Origin: Martelella mediterranea
GTDB taxonomy: Bacteria > Pseudomonadota > Alphaproteobacteria > Rhizobiales > Rhizobiaceae
Direction of reading: 5' to 3'
DNA length: 64,000 nucleotides
Assembly: GCF_021021415.1 (NCBI RefSeq)
Contig: NZ_JAINWJ010000008.1
Location: 174,959-238,958 of the forward strand
Below, piece by piece: positions 47,323 to 57,076 of the stretch. Made by a program: the position numbers and the translations under genes. The notes under the pieces were generated by a model. It saw only the letters and a program-made list of their open reading frames with translations, ran no database searches and was not told the DNA's origin. Position 1 is the first letter of the stretch. Each line of letters opens with the position of its first letter.

Positions 47323-48090
47323 ATGACCGCTCCCGCTACCCCCATGCGCCTCGACCAGTTGCTGGTCGCGCTGAACCGTTTCGAGACCCGTTCGCGGGCC
47401 CGCGACGCGATCGCGCGCGGCGCGGTGACGGTCAACGGCAAAACGGCAACAAAGCCCGGCGCAACGGTAAGCCCGGATGCCGTTATCGCGATTGACGACC
47501 CGGCCGAACATTATGTCTCCCGCGCTGCGCTGAAGCTTTCGGCGGCGCTTGATCATTTCGCATTGTCACCGGAAGGCGCGCTTGCGCTCGATATCGGCGC
47601 TTCGACCGGCGGGTTCACGCAGGTTCTGCTGGAGCGCGACGCGCGTCATGTCACCGCCATCGATGTCGGCCACGGCCAAATGGCAAGCCGGATCGCCGAC
47701 GATCCGCGCGTCACAAATATCGAGGGGCTGAACGCCCGGCACCTGACCCGCGACGATATTGCCGGAGGGCCGGTGGACTTGATCGTCTCCGATGTCTCCT
47801 TCATCTCGCTGAGACTCGCTCTGCCGCCCGCGCTGGAACTTGCCGAACCCGGCGCGATCTGCGTCCTGCTGGTGAAGCCGCAATTCGAGGCGGGCAAGGA
47901 CAATATCGGCAAGAAGGGCCTGCTGAAGGACGCAACACTTGGTCCCCGCATCGCCGCCGAACTTGAGCAATGGCTCACCGGGGAGATGGGCTGGCAAAGC
48001 CTCGGCATCGCGCCCTCGCCGATCGAGGGCGGTGACGGCAATCGCGAATTTCTGCTCGCCGGGCGTAAACCCGGCAAAGAAAAGGAATAA
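47323..48090 (+). CDS. tlyA: TlyA-family rRNA methyltransferase
   Basis: Protein of 255 residues with an N-terminal S4 RNA-binding domain (MRLDQLLVALNRFETRSRARDAIARGAVTVNGK, residues 8-40) and a FtsJ-like methyltransferase domain. The latter has the SAM motif ALDIGASTGGFTQVLL (residues 88-103), IVSDVSFISLRLALPPAL and LLVKPQFEAGKDNIGKKG. TlyA proteins 2'-O-methylate 16S and 23S rRNA; some are hemolysin-annotated. It lies between dxs and a TrmA/RumA-type RNA methyltransferase, forming a translation-related run. The ATG at 47323 gives MTAPATPMRLDQLL; upstream codons would lengthen it by 15 residues. Confidence 0.93.
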   Translation: MTAPATPMRLDQLLVALNRFETRSRARDAIARGAVTVNGKTATKPGATVSPDAVIAIDDPAEHYVSRAALKLSAALDHFALSPEGALALDIGASTGGFTQVLLERDARHVTAIDVGHGQMASRIADDPRVTNIEGLNARHLTRDDIAGGPVDLIVSDVSFISLRLALPPALELAEPGAICVLLVKPQFEAGKDNIGKKGLLKDATLGPRIAAELEQWLTGEMGWQSLGIAPSPIEGGDGNREFLLAGRKPGKEKE

Positions 48091-48096
48091 AATCCC

Positions 48097-49353
48097 ATGG
48101 TGGCCGAAACCGTTACCGTTGAGAAGCTGGGTGCCAAGGGCGATGGCGTAGCACAGACACCCGCGGGCCCGGTCTTCGTGCCGTTCGTCCTGCCCGGAGA
48201 GCGCATCACGATCGCCCGACAGAAGTCCTCCGGCGCGATGCTCGCGCTTCTTGAGCCTGCGGCCGAGCGCGTCGAGCCCGCCTGTCGGCATTTCGGGCCG
48301 GACGGCAAGAACGGCACCTGCGGGGGATGTTCGCTCCAGCATCTGGCCCCCGCGCCCTATCAGGATTTCAAGCGACAGGTCGTGATCGACGCGCTTTCCG
48401 CCCACGGCCTCGACTGTCCGGTCGAACCGCTGGTCACGGCCGCCCCTGGCCAGCGCCGCCGCGCGACCTTTTCGGCGCGCAAGACCGAGGCCGGAATCGT
48501 GCTCGGCTTTTCGAGCCCGGAAAGCCATCACATCGTCGAGATCGAGGAATGTCCGGTGCTTTCGCCGGCGCTGTTTTCCCGCCTGCCCGTCCTGCGCCTT
48601 CTGGCCGGCATTCTGGCAAGCGGAAGCGACCCGTTCCGGATCGCCGTCCTCGAAACCGAAACAGGCCTCGACATCAGTTTCTCGGGCCTCAAGCCGCCAT
48701 CGGAAAAGCGCCGGCAGGCGGCAACCCGCGCGGTGATGGCGGTGAAGGGCATCGCCCGCCTGACCTATGAGGACGAGATTATCGTCGAGCCGGTCCGCCC
48801 TGCCCTCAATATCGCCGGAACCACGGTCAACCCGCAGCCCTCCGGTTTCGCCCAGGCGACGCGAGAGGCCGAGGAGGTGATGGCGGGGCTGGTGACCAAG
48901 CATCTGAAGAGCGCGCGGAACGTCGCCGATCTCTTCAGCGGGTTTGGCACATTTGCCTTGAGGCTGGCCGCGAGATCGAAGGTGCATGCCGTCGAGTTCG
49001 ACGCGAAGGCGCTCGCCGCGCTCGATATCGCGGTGCGCAACCGCCAGGGGCTGAAGACGGTGACGAGCGAACGGCGCGACCTTTTCCGCCGCCCGCTGCT
49101 TGCGCGCGAACTGACGGGCTTCGACGGCGCGGTGTTCGACCCGCCACGCGCCGGCGCGCGCGAACAGGCCGAGGAACTGGCCCGCTCGAAAGTCGCGAAG
49201 ATCGCCGCGGTCTCCTGCAACCCCGCCACGCTTGTCCGGGATCTCCGGCTTCTCGTGGATGGCGGCTATCGGATCGAGCGGGTCATTCCGATCGACCAGT
49301 TCCTCTGGTCCCATCATGTCGAAGCGATAGCGCTTCTCAGCCGGGCAAAATAA
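48097..49353 (+). CDS. TrmA/RumA-family RNA (uracil-5-)-methyltransferase
   Basis: SAM-dependent RNA methyltransferase of 418 residues. An N-terminal TRAM-like domain is followed by iron-sulfur cysteines Cys63, Cys75 and Cys78 (CRHFGPDGKNGTCGGCSLQHL) and a fourth in IEECPVL. The methyltransferase core has a SAM motif NVADLFSGFGTFALRLA, a DPPRAGAREQ loop and the catalytic Cys374 in AAVSCNPATLVRDL. It methylates U in 23S rRNA or tRNA; which position cannot be told. It starts 6 bases after tlyA. A terminator for the opposite-strand BA14K gene sits just past its end. Confidence 0.93.
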   Translation: MVAETVTVEKLGAKGDGVAQTPAGPVFVPFVLPGERITIARQKSSGAMLALLEPAAERVEPACRHFGPDGKNGTCGGCSLQHLAPAPYQDFKRQVVIDALSAHGLDCPVEPLVTAAPGQRRRATFSARKTEAGIVLGFSSPESHHIVEIEECPVLSPALFSRLPVLRLLAGILASGSDPFRIAVLETETGLDISFSGLKPPSEKRRQAATRAVMAVKGIARLTYEDEIIVEPVRPALNIAGTTVNPQPSGFAQATREAEEVMAGLVTKHLKSARNVADLFSGFGTFALRLAARSKVHAVEFDAKALAALDIAVRNRQGLKTVTSERRDLFRRPLLARELTGFDGAVFDPPRAGAREQAEELARSKVAKIAAVSCNPATLVRDLRLLVDGGYRIERVIPIDQFLWSHHVEAIALLSRAK

Positions 49354-49380
49354 AACCCCGGCGGAAAAACCGCCGGGGTT
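49346..49380 (-). terminator. Rho-independent terminator of the BA14K gene
   Basis: AACCCCGGCGG and CCGCCGGGGTT form a perfect 11-bp stem with an AAAAA loop (49354-49380). On the minus strand it is followed by TTTTATTTT-like sequence; on the plus side the T run is weak. It overlaps the end of the converging methyltransferase gene. Confidence 0.85.
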
Positions 49381-49403
49381 CGAAATTACGCCATCTCGCG
49401 CGC

Positions 49404-49952
49404 TCAGTAGTAGGGCGACAGGCACTGCTGGCGCGGCCCGTTATAGGGCTGGAAGGTGTTATCGTAGCTGCGGTAGGAACGATAACGGTTGTCGCACCAG
49501 GCATAATGCTTGGGGTTCAGCCCATTGGTCTGCTGCGGGAGGTTGTTGTTTCCCGCCGCGATCGCACCGCCGATGATCAGGGCACCTGCGCCGAGAATGG
49601 CCAGCGGAACCCATGCATTGTCATCATTGTCCCAACGGTAGTTCGGCCCCGGACGCGGCGGACGGTAGCCCGGCGGGTAACTGTAATAGCGATCGCGATT
49701 GTAGTAGCCGCCCCTGCCATTATAGGCCTGATGACGACGATCATAGCCGGGGCGGCGATCATAGCCATGACGGCGATCCCAGTTGCGACCGCCCCGGTCG
49801 CCGTTCCAATTGCGACCATCGACGCGTTCGATTCTCGCATCCGCGCCGGCCGGGTTTACGGAAATCGGCATGGACTGAGCAGGTATGGCGCTTGTCGCCA
49901 CGACAATCGAGGCAAGTGCTGCGGCCACCATTTTCTTTGCCCGATCTAACAT
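49404..49952 (-). CDS. BA14K-family exported protein
   Basis: Exported protein of 182 residues with a signal peptide (about 1-27) followed by an Arg/Gly/Tyr/Asp-rich low-complexity region (RNWDRRHGYDRRPGYDRRHQ and similar, residues 45-100). A membrane helix follows (VPLAILGAGALIIGGAIAAG), and the C-terminal BA14K signature HYAWCDNRYRSYRSYDNTF ends in PYNGPRQQCLSPYY. BA14K is a Brucella immunoreactive, lectin-like protein; the family is restricted to Hyphomicrobiales and its role is not settled. The ATG at 49952 fits GGGAG spacing better than 49958. Confidence 0.88.
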   Translation of the reverse strand: MLDRAKKMVAAALASIVVATSAIPAQSMPISVNPAGADARIERVDGRNWNGDRGGRNWDRRHGYDRRPGYDRRHQAYNGRGGYYNRDRYYSYPPGYRPPRPGPNYRWDNDDNAWVPLAILGAGALIIGGAIAAGNNNLPQQTNGLNPKHYAWCDNRYRSYRSYDNTFQPYNGPRQQCLSPYY

Positions 49953-50118
49953 CTGCATCTCCCGTTCTTTCTTTAAAGCCGAAGCCCGGATTGGCCTCGT
50001 ACGCTATGTGACGACCATAAATCCTGTCACCTGAACTCAGGATTAACGGCTTGTTTAGGTTTCTCTAAACGCGCGAAATATGCGGGAGGTTCAAAAAAAA
50101 GTGCCGGACGACCGCGAT

Positions 50119-50886
50119 TCAGACCGTGGGCACCGTACCGCCGTCAACGACGTATTCGACGCCTGTGATCGCCGAGGCCGCGGGCGAGGCAAGAAAACCG
50201 ATCACATCGGCGACCTCCTCGGGCCTGGCCGGACGGCCGAGTGGAATGCCGCCCAGCGCGTTCATTATGATCGCCTTCGCGCCCTCGTAGTCCGTGCCGG
50301 AACTCTCGGCGATGCGTTCGGCAAGGGCCACCGAGGCCTCGGTCTCGATCCAACCCGGCGATACCCGCACGACCCGGACACCCTTGGGCGCCAGCTCCTT
50401 CGACAGGCTTTTGCTGTAGGTCGAAAGCGCGGCCTTGGCGCTGGCATAGGCCGTAGTCGATTCCGGCAGCGGCAGCTGTCGCTGGATCGAGGTGACGTGC
50501 ACGATGACCCCGCCCTGGCTGAGTTGCGGGGCAAGCTGCCGGTCGAGCCGCACCGCGGGCATCAGGTTCAGGTCGATTTCGCTTCTCCAGATATCGTCGG
50601 TCAGCGCGGCGAAGCCGCCGCCCGGCGCCGATGAACCGCCGGCGACATGCACGATGATATCGACGCCGCCGCGAAGACTTATGGTCTCGGCGGCCACCTT
50701 TGCACAGCCCTCGGCGGTCGCGATATCGGCCGCTATAAAGGCGACGCCTTCGGGCGCGCCCTCCGGTTTCGACCGGGCCGTCGTCACCACATCAGCACCG
50801 CGCGCGGCCAGATGAGCGACCACTGCCGCGCCCAGACCGCGCGTGCCTCCGGTGACGAGCGCGCGCTTTCCCTCAAACACGCCCAT
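50119..50886 (-). CDS. Short-chain dehydrogenase/reductase
   Basis: SDR oxidoreductase of 255 residues. NAD(P)-binding start [26 protein letters not shown] (TGxxxGxG), [13 protein letters not shown], and the catalytic Tyr/Lys in [16 protein letters not shown], ending [13 protein letters not shown]. It is translationally coupled to the SnoaL-like gene (TGATG overlap) and probably under the divergent HxlR-type regulator. The substrate is unknown. Confidence 0.92.
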   Translation of the reverse strand: MGVFEGKRALVTGGTRGLGAAVVAHLAARGADVVTTARSKPEGAPEGVAFIAADIATAEGCAKVAAETISLRGGVDIIVHVAGGSSAPGGGFAALTDDIWRSEIDLNLMPAVRLDRQLAPQLSQGGVIVHVTSIQRQLPLPESTTAYASAKAALSTYSKSLSKELAPKGVRVVRVSPGWIETEASVALAERIAESSGTDYEGAKAIIMNALGGIPLGRPARPEEVADVIGFLASPAASAITGVEYVVDGGTVPTV

Positions 50887-51209
50887 CAGCTGATCTCCAG
50901 CGTATGGATGAGGTCATTCCTGAGAGTAAAGGCATAGTCCAGATCGACGGGGCTGCCCGGGAAATTGCCTTCGACATGGGCGGTGACGATGAGCCTGCCG
51001 TCTTCGCTTCTGGCGGCAATCGGCGTGCTGGTGTATTGATATTCCGTCGCGGTCCTCGCCCGCCATGCGCCGATCGCGGCCCGTCCCGTATGGGTCTTGC
51101 CCTCGTCACGCACAGTGGCATCTTCCGTGAAGCAGTGGGCGACCGTATCGGTATCGCCGGGATCGGTAGCCAGATAGGTTGCTATCGCCTTGGGTAGGTC
51201 GCGCATCAT
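50886..51209 (-). CDS. SnoaL-like (nuclear transport factor 2 fold) protein
   Basis: Small protein of 107 residues with the cone-shaped NTF2/SnoaL fold pattern: an N-terminal helix [16 protein letters not shown], then [24 protein letters not shown] and [34 protein letters not shown]. The function of such stand-alone proteins is usually unknown; they pair with oxidoreductases. The start is ATG 51209 with AAGGAGAC upstream. It shares a stop/start junction with the SDR gene and is divergent from the HxlR regulator. Confidence 0.88.
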   Translation of the reverse strand: MMRDLPKAIATYLATDPGDTDTVAHCFTEDATVRDEGKTHTGRAAIGAWRARTATEYQYTSTPIAARSEDGRLIVTAHVEGNFPGSPVDLDYAFTLRNDLIHTLEIS

Positions 51210-51260
51210 TGTCTCCTTGGTTTCGTTGCGGACCGGCAAAATGTGGGCTAATCTGAAAAA

Positions 51261-51632
51261 ATGACAAGTACGGACGAAAAAGTGGGGTACGAACCTAAAA
51301 GTAAGTACACGAGCCAGACCGCCGCCGCAGGCGTGGAGACGGCGCTGCGCTTTCTGGAGGGGCGATGGAAACTGGTGATCCTGTTCCACCTGTTCGGCGG
51401 CAGGGTGATGCGATTTTCGGAGCTGGAACGGGCGATCCCGGACGTCTCGCAGAAAATGCTGATCCAGCAGCTTCGCGCGCTGGAGAATGACGGCATCGTG
51501 CGCCGGGTCGTTTACCCGGAGGTGCCGCCCAAGGTGGAATATCGCCTCACCGACTGGGGGCAGGCGCTTTGTCCGGCGCTCGACGCACTGTTGACGTGGG
51601 CGGAGCAGAAACCCGAGACACTGCCTGAGTAG
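51261..51632 (+). CDS. HxlR-family winged-helix regulator
   Basis: HxlR-type regulator of 123 residues: TALRFLEGRWKLVILFHLFGGRVMRFSELERAIPDVSQKMLIQQLRALENDGIV then VEYRLTDWGQAL, which matches the family from end to end. Related regulators often respond to quinones, diamide or aldehydes. It is divergent from the SnoaL-SDR pair across 51 bases, so it probably controls them. Ribosome site is weak. It ends at a strong bidirectional terminator. Confidence 0.93.
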   Translation: MTSTDEKVGYEPKSKYTSQTAAAGVETALRFLEGRWKLVILFHLFGGRVMRFSELERAIPDVSQKMLIQQLRALENDGIVRRVVYPEVPPKVEYRLTDWGQALCPALDALLTWAEQKPETLPE

Positions 51633-51652
51633 GGCAAGCGGCATCAGCACAA

Positions 51653-51697
51653 AAAAGAGCGGGTCCGCATTTCGGTCAAATGCGGACCCGCTCTTTT
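51653..51697. terminator. Bidirectional rho-independent terminator
   Basis: AAAAGAGCGGGTCCGCATTT pairs exactly with AAATGCGGACCCGCTCTTTT over 20 bp around a CGGTC loop. A and T runs on both flanks allow it to end the HxlR gene (plus) and clpP (minus). Confidence 0.93.
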
Positions 51698-51716
51698 GTC
51701 ATCACTGGCAAAATGC

Positions 51717-52298
51717 TCAGATGTCGCTCTGGCTCGTCACGATACGCGAGACCAGGCCGTATTCGATCGCTTCCTCGGCCGACAGCCAGTAGTCGCGGTC
51801 GATATCCTTGGCGATCTTTTCCTCGGGCTGGCCGGTGGCCTTCGAGAAGATCTTGATCAGCCGCTCGTTCATCTTGATGATCTCGCGGGCCTGGATTTCG
51901 ATATCTGAGGCCGGGCCGCGGGTGCCGCCGGAGGGCTGGTGCAGCAGGAAGCGGGTATTCGGCAGGCAGATGCGATCTTCCTTGGGCGCGGCGGCATAGA
52001 TCAGCGCGCCGGCGGAGGCGACCCAGCCCGAACCGATCATGACCACCCTCGGCTTGATGAACTTGATCAGGTCGTGGATTGAATCGCCCGATTCCACATG
52101 CCCGCCCGGCGAATTCACGAAGACGCGGATATCCTCGTCGGAAACCGCCGCCATCGCGACAAGCTGCGAGCAGACCCGCTGCGCCAATTCCTGGGTAATC
52201 GGGCCGTAAATGAAAATCGACCGCGACTTGAACAGATTGGCTTCGGCTTCCTTGCCCAGGGGCATTTCGGTCTTCTTGTCGTCTTCTTCGTCGTTCAT
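51717..52298 (-). CDS. clpP: ATP-dependent Clp protease proteolytic subunit (ClpP paralogue)
   Basis: Serine protease of 193 residues. The catalytic triad is intact: Ser95 in [12 protein letters not shown] (canonical AASMGA altered to VASAGA), His120 in [12 protein letters not shown] and Asp169 in [11 protein letters not shown]. The N-terminal motif [17 protein letters not shown] is typical. The sequence differs enough from the housekeeping ClpP pattern to suggest one of the extra ClpP paralogues of Rhizobiales; no clpX or tig adjoins it. The ATG at 52298 has GGAG at good spacing. Convergent with the HxlR gene. Confidence 0.9.
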   Translation of the reverse strand: MNDEEDDKKTEMPLGKEAEANLFKSRSIFIYGPITQELAQRVCSQLVAMAAVSDEDIRVFVNSPGGHVESGDSIHDLIKFIKPRVVMIGSGWVASAGALIYAAAPKEDRICLPNTRFLLHQPSGGTRGPASDIEIQAREIIKMNERLIKIFSKATGQPEEKIAKDIDRDYWLSAEEAIEYGLVSRIVTSQSDI

Positions 52299-52561
52299 CT
52301 GCAACTCCGGGAATCAGGATTGTTCCTTCCCGACTTAATGCCAATGAACCGGCAATACAATGACCCCGCCTTCAAACGCCGCGATGAAGCCCGTATTCGG
52401 CGACGGCTCTTGAAAAACGACCTCCGCGACCCCACATCAAAGGGGTGACCGGCGACGGCCACGCCATCATTGTCAAATCCAATCATCATTGAACCATTCT
52501 GCCGCATGACGAGCATCGCGCCCTCATTCGCTGCACTCTGCATACGCGAAAGGACACTCCC

Positions 52562-53602
52562 TTGCGTTACAATCGACTTGGAAATTCCGGCCTCAAGGTC
52601 TCCGAACTCTGCCTCGGCACCATGACCTTCGGTGGCAAAGGCTTCTGGACGGCCATCGGCCAGCTCGACCAGAAGAGCTCCGAAGAACTCGTCTCCGCCG
52701 CCCTCGACGCCGGCATCAATTTTCTCGATACCGCCAATGTCTATTCCGAAGGCCTGTCGGAGGAAATCACCGGTCAGGCGCTGAAGACCCTGAACGTTCC
52801 CCGCGACGAAATCGTCATCGCCACCAAGGTCTTCGGCGGCATGGGCGAAGGGCCCAACAGCCGGGGTTCTTCGCGCTATCACATTATGGAGCAGGTCAAG
52901 AAAAGCCTCGCCCGGCTGCAGACCGACCATATCGACCTCTACCAGCTCCACGGTTTCGACAACACGACGCCGATCGAGGAAACGCTGGAGGCGCTCGACA
53001 CACTCGTCCGCCACGGCCATGTCCGTTATATCGGCGTCTCAAACTGGGCGGCATGGCAGATCGCCAAGGCGCTCGGTATCTCCGAACGCAGGGGCCTCGC
53101 CTCGTTCCAGTCGCTGCAGGCCTATTACACGATTGCCGGCCGCGACCTCGAGCGCGAGATCGTGCCGATGCTGAAATCGGAAGGCGTGGGGCTGATGGTC
53201 TGGTCGCCGCTTGCCGGCGGGTTCCTGTCGGGCAAGTATGACCGCAACAACCAGACAGACGGCGAAGGCCGCCGCGTCGCCTTCGACTTCCCGCCCGTCG
53301 ACAAGGAACGCGGCTTCGCGACGATCGACGTGATGCGCGAGATCGCGAACGCCAAGGGCGTCTCGGTGGCGCAGATCGCGCTTGCCTGGCTGCTGCACCA
53401 GACGGCCGTCACCAGCGTCATCGTCGGCGCCAAGCGCAGAGAACAGCTTGAGGACAACATCGCATCGACCGCGGTGGAATTCACCGCCGAGGAAATGGAG
53501 CGCCTCAATGCCGTCTCGGCGCTGCCGCGCGAATATCCGGGCTGGATGCTGGAGCGTCAGTCCGGCAACGAGGTGAAGACCGAGCCGCGTTCGCTGAAAT
53601 AG
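52562..53602 (+). CDS. Aldo/keto reductase
   Basis: NADPH-dependent reductase of 346 residues with the TIM-barrel pattern of the AKR superfamily (YajO/voltage-gated channel beta-like): MRYNRLGNSGLKVSELCLGTMTFGGKGFW, LDTANVYSEGLSEEITG (catalytic Asp/Tyr), TKVFGGMGEGPNSRGSSR, SLARLQTDHIDLYQLH, VSNWAAWQIAK and the cofactor segment TSVIVGAKRREQLEDNI. The start is TTG 52562 with AAAGGAC upstream. Substrate unknown. Confidence 0.92.
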   Translation: MRYNRLGNSGLKVSELCLGTMTFGGKGFWTAIGQLDQKSSEELVSAALDAGINFLDTANVYSEGLSEEITGQALKTLNVPRDEIVIATKVFGGMGEGPNSRGSSRYHIMEQVKKSLARLQTDHIDLYQLHGFDNTTPIEETLEALDTLVRHGHVRYIGVSNWAAWQIAKALGISERRGLASFQSLQAYYTIAGRDLEREIVPMLKSEGVGLMVWSPLAGGFLSGKYDRNNQTDGEGRRVAFDFPPVDKERGFATIDVMREIANAKGVSVAQIALAWLLHQTAVTSVIVGAKRREQLEDNIASTAVEFTAEEMERLNAVSALPREYPGWMLERQSGNEVKTEPRSLK

Positions 53603-53654
53603 TCTCTGCGTGCGGGGCGGTCGCCAAAACGCCGTCCCGGCATCGAACCGGGCA

Positions 53655-54569
53655 TCATGAAAGCCGCACCCTCACCCCGTGCGGCTTTACGCCTTCCGGC
53701 TCGACATGAATGGCAAGCGAGGCGCCGGGGATCGCCTTCTTGATCGCCGCTTCCAGCCGGTCGCAGATGTCATGGGCCTCGCCCACCGGCATGTCCTCGC
53801 TGACCACCAGATGGAAATCGATGAAGGCCGCAGACCCAGCCCTGCGGGTGCGCAGATCGTGGACGCCGGACGAACCAGCGGCATTGTCCATGATCGCCTG
53901 ACGGATCATTTCGGATTCTTCGTCAGATAGCGCCGTATCCATCAGCCCGCCGAGCGAATCCTTGATCAGCCCCCAGCCCGCATAGAGAATGTGGGCGGCG
54001 ACCGCGAGCGCGATCAGCGGATCGAAGATCGGATAGCCGGTGGCGAGCGCCAGCCCGAGCCCGATGACCACGCCGATCGAGGTCACCACGTCCGTGCGGA
54101 TATGCTTGCCATCGGCGACCAGCGCCGGCGAACGCGCCGCGCGCCCGGCACTGATCAGCACATAGGCCCAGACGCCGTTGATCAGGCTTGCCACCACATT
54201 GACGCCGAGGCCGATATAGATATCGGTCGGCATCGTGGGGTGAAGCAGTTCGGCCGCGGCTTCCTTGAAGATCAGCAGCGCCGCCACGACGATCGCGACG
54301 CCCTCGATAACGGCCGAGATATATTCCGCCTTGTGGTGACCGAACTGGTGATCGTGATCGGCGGGCTTGGAGGCGTAGATGATGGCGACGAGGGCCGCGA
54401 CCGAGGCGACGACGTTGACGATCGATTCCAGCGCGTCGGACAGAAGGGCAACCGAGCCGGTCAGATGCCAGGCGGCAAGCTTGATCGCGAGCACCAGGAG
54501 CGAGAGCGGGATCGTGGCGATGGCAAGCTTGCGGGGCATGCTTTGTCCATGGGCATGGCCTGTGCTCAT
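53655..54569 (-). CDS. Cation diffusion facilitator family metal transporter
   Basis: CDF transporter of 304 residues with six helices in the first 200 residues. Metal-site motifs: ALLSDALESIVNVVASV (HxxxD site seen as SDALES), HDHQFGHHKAEYIS in the first loop, and RSPALVADGKHIRTDVVTS in helix 5. The C-terminal cytoplasmic domain (210-304) has DIRTRRAGSAAFIDFHLVV-type and MPVGEAHDICDRLEAAI motifs. An N-terminal GHAHGQ may also bind metal. It likely exports Zn, Fe or Mn. Confidence 0.93.
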   Translation of the reverse strand: MSTGHAHGQSMPRKLAIATIPLSLLVLAIKLAAWHLTGSVALLSDALESIVNVVASVAALVAIIYASKPADHDHQFGHHKAEYISAVIEGVAIVVAALLIFKEAAAELLHPTMPTDIYIGLGVNVVASLINGVWAYVLISAGRAARSPALVADGKHIRTDVVTSIGVVIGLGLALATGYPIFDPLIALAVAAHILYAGWGLIKDSLGGLMDTALSDEESEMIRQAIMDNAAGSSGVHDLRTRRAGSAAFIDFHLVVSEDMPVGEAHDICDRLEAAIKKAIPGASLAIHVEPEGVKPHGVRVRLS

Positions 54570-54732
54570 TGCGCGCTCCCATAGCGTTCACGATCGTTCG
54601 GGAAACCGGGAGGTTTCCTCGATGACGATGTGAAAATGCAGACTTTTTCCGAGACCACCAAGGTCAAATGCAAAGCGGGCCGGAGAAGGCTCGCATCGCA
54701 TTGCTACTCAATCACGCCCCCGTCCGCAAGCC

Positions 54733-56934
54733 TCAGCCGACGGCTTTCCTGCCCGAAACATCGGCATGGCCAACGAGCTTGCCGACGACATTCTCGATGA
54801 TGCGCATGCCGGCATCGCCGCCGAGCGTCATGATCGATTCGGGATGGAACTGGACGGCGGCGACCGGCTCGCTGACATGTTCGATGCCCATGACGATGCC
54901 GTCATCGGTCTCGGCCGAAATCGTGAACTCGGCCGGCAGCGCCACCGCATCGGCGAAGATCGAATGATAGCGACCGACGGTGATTTCATTGGGCAGGCCG
55001 TCGAAAAGCCGGCCGTGCTCGAGAATGCGGATGCGCGACGGCTTGCCATGCATCGGCACCGCCAACTGCCGGAGCGTGCCGCCATAGGCTTCCGCCAGCG
55101 CCTGCAGCCCCAGGCAGACGCCGAAGATCGGCAGTCCGCGTTCGCGCGCCTTCTTGATCGTCGCCTTGCAATCGAAATCCTTCGGCATACCGGGTCCGGG
55201 CGAAAGCACCACGAGATCGGGCGCAACGCGGTCGAACGTTTCGTCGGCCACGGGAGACCGCACGGTCGCCACCTCCGCCCCGGTCTGGCGGAAATAATTG
55301 GCGAGCGTGTGGACGAAGCTGTCCTCGTGATCGACCAGCAGGATTTTCAGGCCGTTGCCGACCTTCTCGACGGCGCGCACGGCGGGTGCGCGGGTTTGCG
55401 CATCCGCCTCGCGGATCGCGGCCAGCATAGCTGAAGCCTTCAATTCGGTCTCCGCTTCTTCTTCATGGGGATCGGAATCATACAGCAGTGTCGCGCCTGC
55501 GCGCACCTCGGCCACGCCCTGCTTGACCCGGATGGTGCGCAGCGTCAGGCCGGTGTTCATGTCGCCGTTGAAGCCGACCATGCCGATCGCGCCGCCATAC
55601 CAGGCGCGCGGGCTCTTTTCGTTGTTTTCGATGAAGCGCATCGCCCAGAGCTTCGGCGCGCCGGTGACGGTGACCGCCCAGGCGTGGCTCAGAAACGCAT
55701 CGAAGGCGTCCATATCGGCCCGCAGCCGACCCTCGATATGGTCGACGGTGTGGATCAGGCGCGAATACATCTCGATCTGACGCCGGCCGATGACCTTGAC
55801 GGAGCCCGGCTCGCAGACGCGGCTCTTGTCGTTGCGGTCGACATCGGAACACATGGTGAGTTCCGACTCGTCCTTATGCGAATTGAGCAGTTTCAGGATC
55901 TGCTGGCTGTCGGCGATCGGGTCCTCGCCGCGCTTGATGGTACCGGAAATCGGGCAGGTCTCGACCCGGCGGCCGGTGACCCGCACGAACATTTCCGGGG
56001 AAGCGCCGATCAGATATTCCTGATTGCCGAGATTGATGAAGAAGGAATAGGGCGACGGATTGGTGGCCTTCAGCCGCTTGGAGATTGCCGATGGTTGGCT
56101 TGCGCAGCGCTCCATGAACTGCTGGCCCGGCACCACCTCGAACAGGTCGCCGCGCACGAAGCTTTCCTTGGCCCTTGTGACCAGTTCGGCATATTCGCCC
56201 TTGTGGTGATCGCCTTTCGGCGGAACGCTGTTGGAGGGACGGAACGGATCAGGCTCGATCGCGCCATCCCTACCCTCGGTCGCGATGCCGTCCTTTTCGA
56301 AATCATAGCGGTCGATCCACGCCTTGGCGGCGTGGTTGTCGACCATCAGCACCTCGTCGGGGAGGTAGAGCACCATGTCGCGCTGGTCGGCCGGGCGCTC
56401 CAGCTTCAGCGGGACTGCGTCGAACTGGAAGGCGAGGTCGTAGCCGAACGCGCCGTAAAGGCCGAGGCTGGCATCCTCCTCGGAGAAGAACAGGTCGGTA
56501 ATCGCCCTGAGCACGGTGAAGACGGTAGGCGCCTTGGAGCGCTCCTCCTCGGTGAACTGGCGGTCGGGCTCGGCGACCTTGAGATCTATGCGGCGGGCCT
56601 CGCGGGCAAGGATGGTGACGGCCTCGAGGCCTTCCAGCGCCGGCAGGATCAGTTCGAGCAGCGCCTCACCGCGACCATTGAAGGCCTCGAGCCAGACATT
56701 GCGGCCATTGCACGAGATCGCCATCGGCGGATCGATCACGGCGGTGTCCCAGCGGGTATAGCGGCCGGGATATTCGTAGTTGGAGGAAAGCACCGCCCCG
56801 CGGCGCGAATCCAGCCGCTCGATATAGCTGGAGATCGCGTCGTCATAGGGCACGAAACGCCGCGTCCGCGTAATCTCAACGCCGCCTCTGGTCAGATAGC
56901 TCTCGCCGCCATCGGGCCGCTCATGAAGGCTCAT
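54733..56934 (-). CDS. trpE(G): Anthranilate synthase, fused TrpE-TrpG
   Basis: Single-chain anthranilate synthase of 733 residues, the fused form typical of Rhizobiaceae. Residues 1-520 are Trp[72 protein letters not shown] and [23 protein letters not shown]. From about 535 it is the TrpG glutamine amidotransferase: [17 protein letters not shown], Cys in [15 protein letters not shown] and the His/Glu pair in VQFHPESI. It commits chorismate to tryptophan. Expression is controlled by a leader peptide and terminator directly upstream (listed separately). Confidence 0.97.
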   Translation of the reverse strand: MSLHERPDGGESYLTRGGVEITRTRRFVPYDDAISSYIERLDSRRGAVLSSNYEYPGRYTRWDTAVIDPPMAISCNGRNVWLEAFNGRGEALLELILPALEGLEAVTILAREARRIDLKVAEPDRQFTEEERSKAPTVFTVLRAITDLFFSEEDASLGLYGAFGYDLAFQFDAVPLKLERPADQRDMVLYLPDEVLMVDNHAAKAWIDRYDFEKDGIATEGRDGAIEPDPFRPSNSVPPKGDHHKGEYAELVTRAKESFVRGDLFEVVPGQQFMERCASQPSAISKRLKATNPSPYSFFINLGNQEYLIGASPEMFVRVTGRRVETCPISGTIKRGEDPIADSQQILKLLNSHKDESELTMCSDVDRNDKSRVCEPGSVKVIGRRQIEMYSRLIHTVDHIEGRLRADMDAFDAFLSHAWAVTVTGAPKLWAMRFIENNEKSPRAWYGGAIGMVGFNGDMNTGLTLRTIRVKQGVAEVRAGATLLYDSDPHEEEAETELKASAMLAAIREADAQTRAPAVRAVEKVGNGLKILLVDHEDSFVHTLANYFRQTGAEVATVRSPVADETFDRVAPDLVVLSPGPGMPKDFDCKATIKKARERGLPIFGVCLGLQALAEAYGGTLRQLAVPMHGKPSRIRILEHGRLFDGLPNEITVGRYHSIFADAVALPAEFTISAETDDGIVMGIEHVSEPVAAVQFHPESIMTLGGDAGMRIIENVVGKLVGHADVSGRKAVG

Positions 56935-57010
56935 ATTCCTTGCTCCACCTCGGTGATGCGGCGCTGCCGCATGCTGGTCATTCTCAACCCTTGCAAAGAC
57001 GGCCCGTAAC

Positions 57011-57039
57011 AAAAAAGCCGCCTCGTTGGAGGGCGGCTT
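57011..57039 (-). terminator. trp attenuator terminator
   Basis: On the minus strand AAGCCGCC and GGCGGCTT form an 8-bp stem followed by six T, between trpL and trpE(G), 77 bases before the trpE(G) start. Formation would stop transcription when charged tRNA-Trp is plentiful. Confidence 0.9.
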
Positions 57040-57076
57040 CGTCAGATCAACTGAACATGCGTGATCGCGGCCGCCG

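Noticed and set aside
47566..49425. Minus-strand ORF of 619 codons opposite tlyA and the RNA methyltransferase
   Set aside because: Spans two real genes on the other strand and a terminator; no domain is visible.
52299..52561. Minus-strand ORF between clpP and the aldo/keto reductase
   Set aside because: The short basic, Ser/Arg-rich translation has no ribosome site, no domain and runs into the divergent gene.
54600..54617. Hairpin GGAAACC/GGTTTCC upstream of the CDF gene
   Set aside because: Seven base pairs with no U tract and no clear gene to end; likely incidental.
55465..57009. Plus-strand ORF of 514 codons opposite trpE(G)
   Set aside because: Antisense shadow of a strong gene; it also crosses the attenuator and has no recognisable domain.
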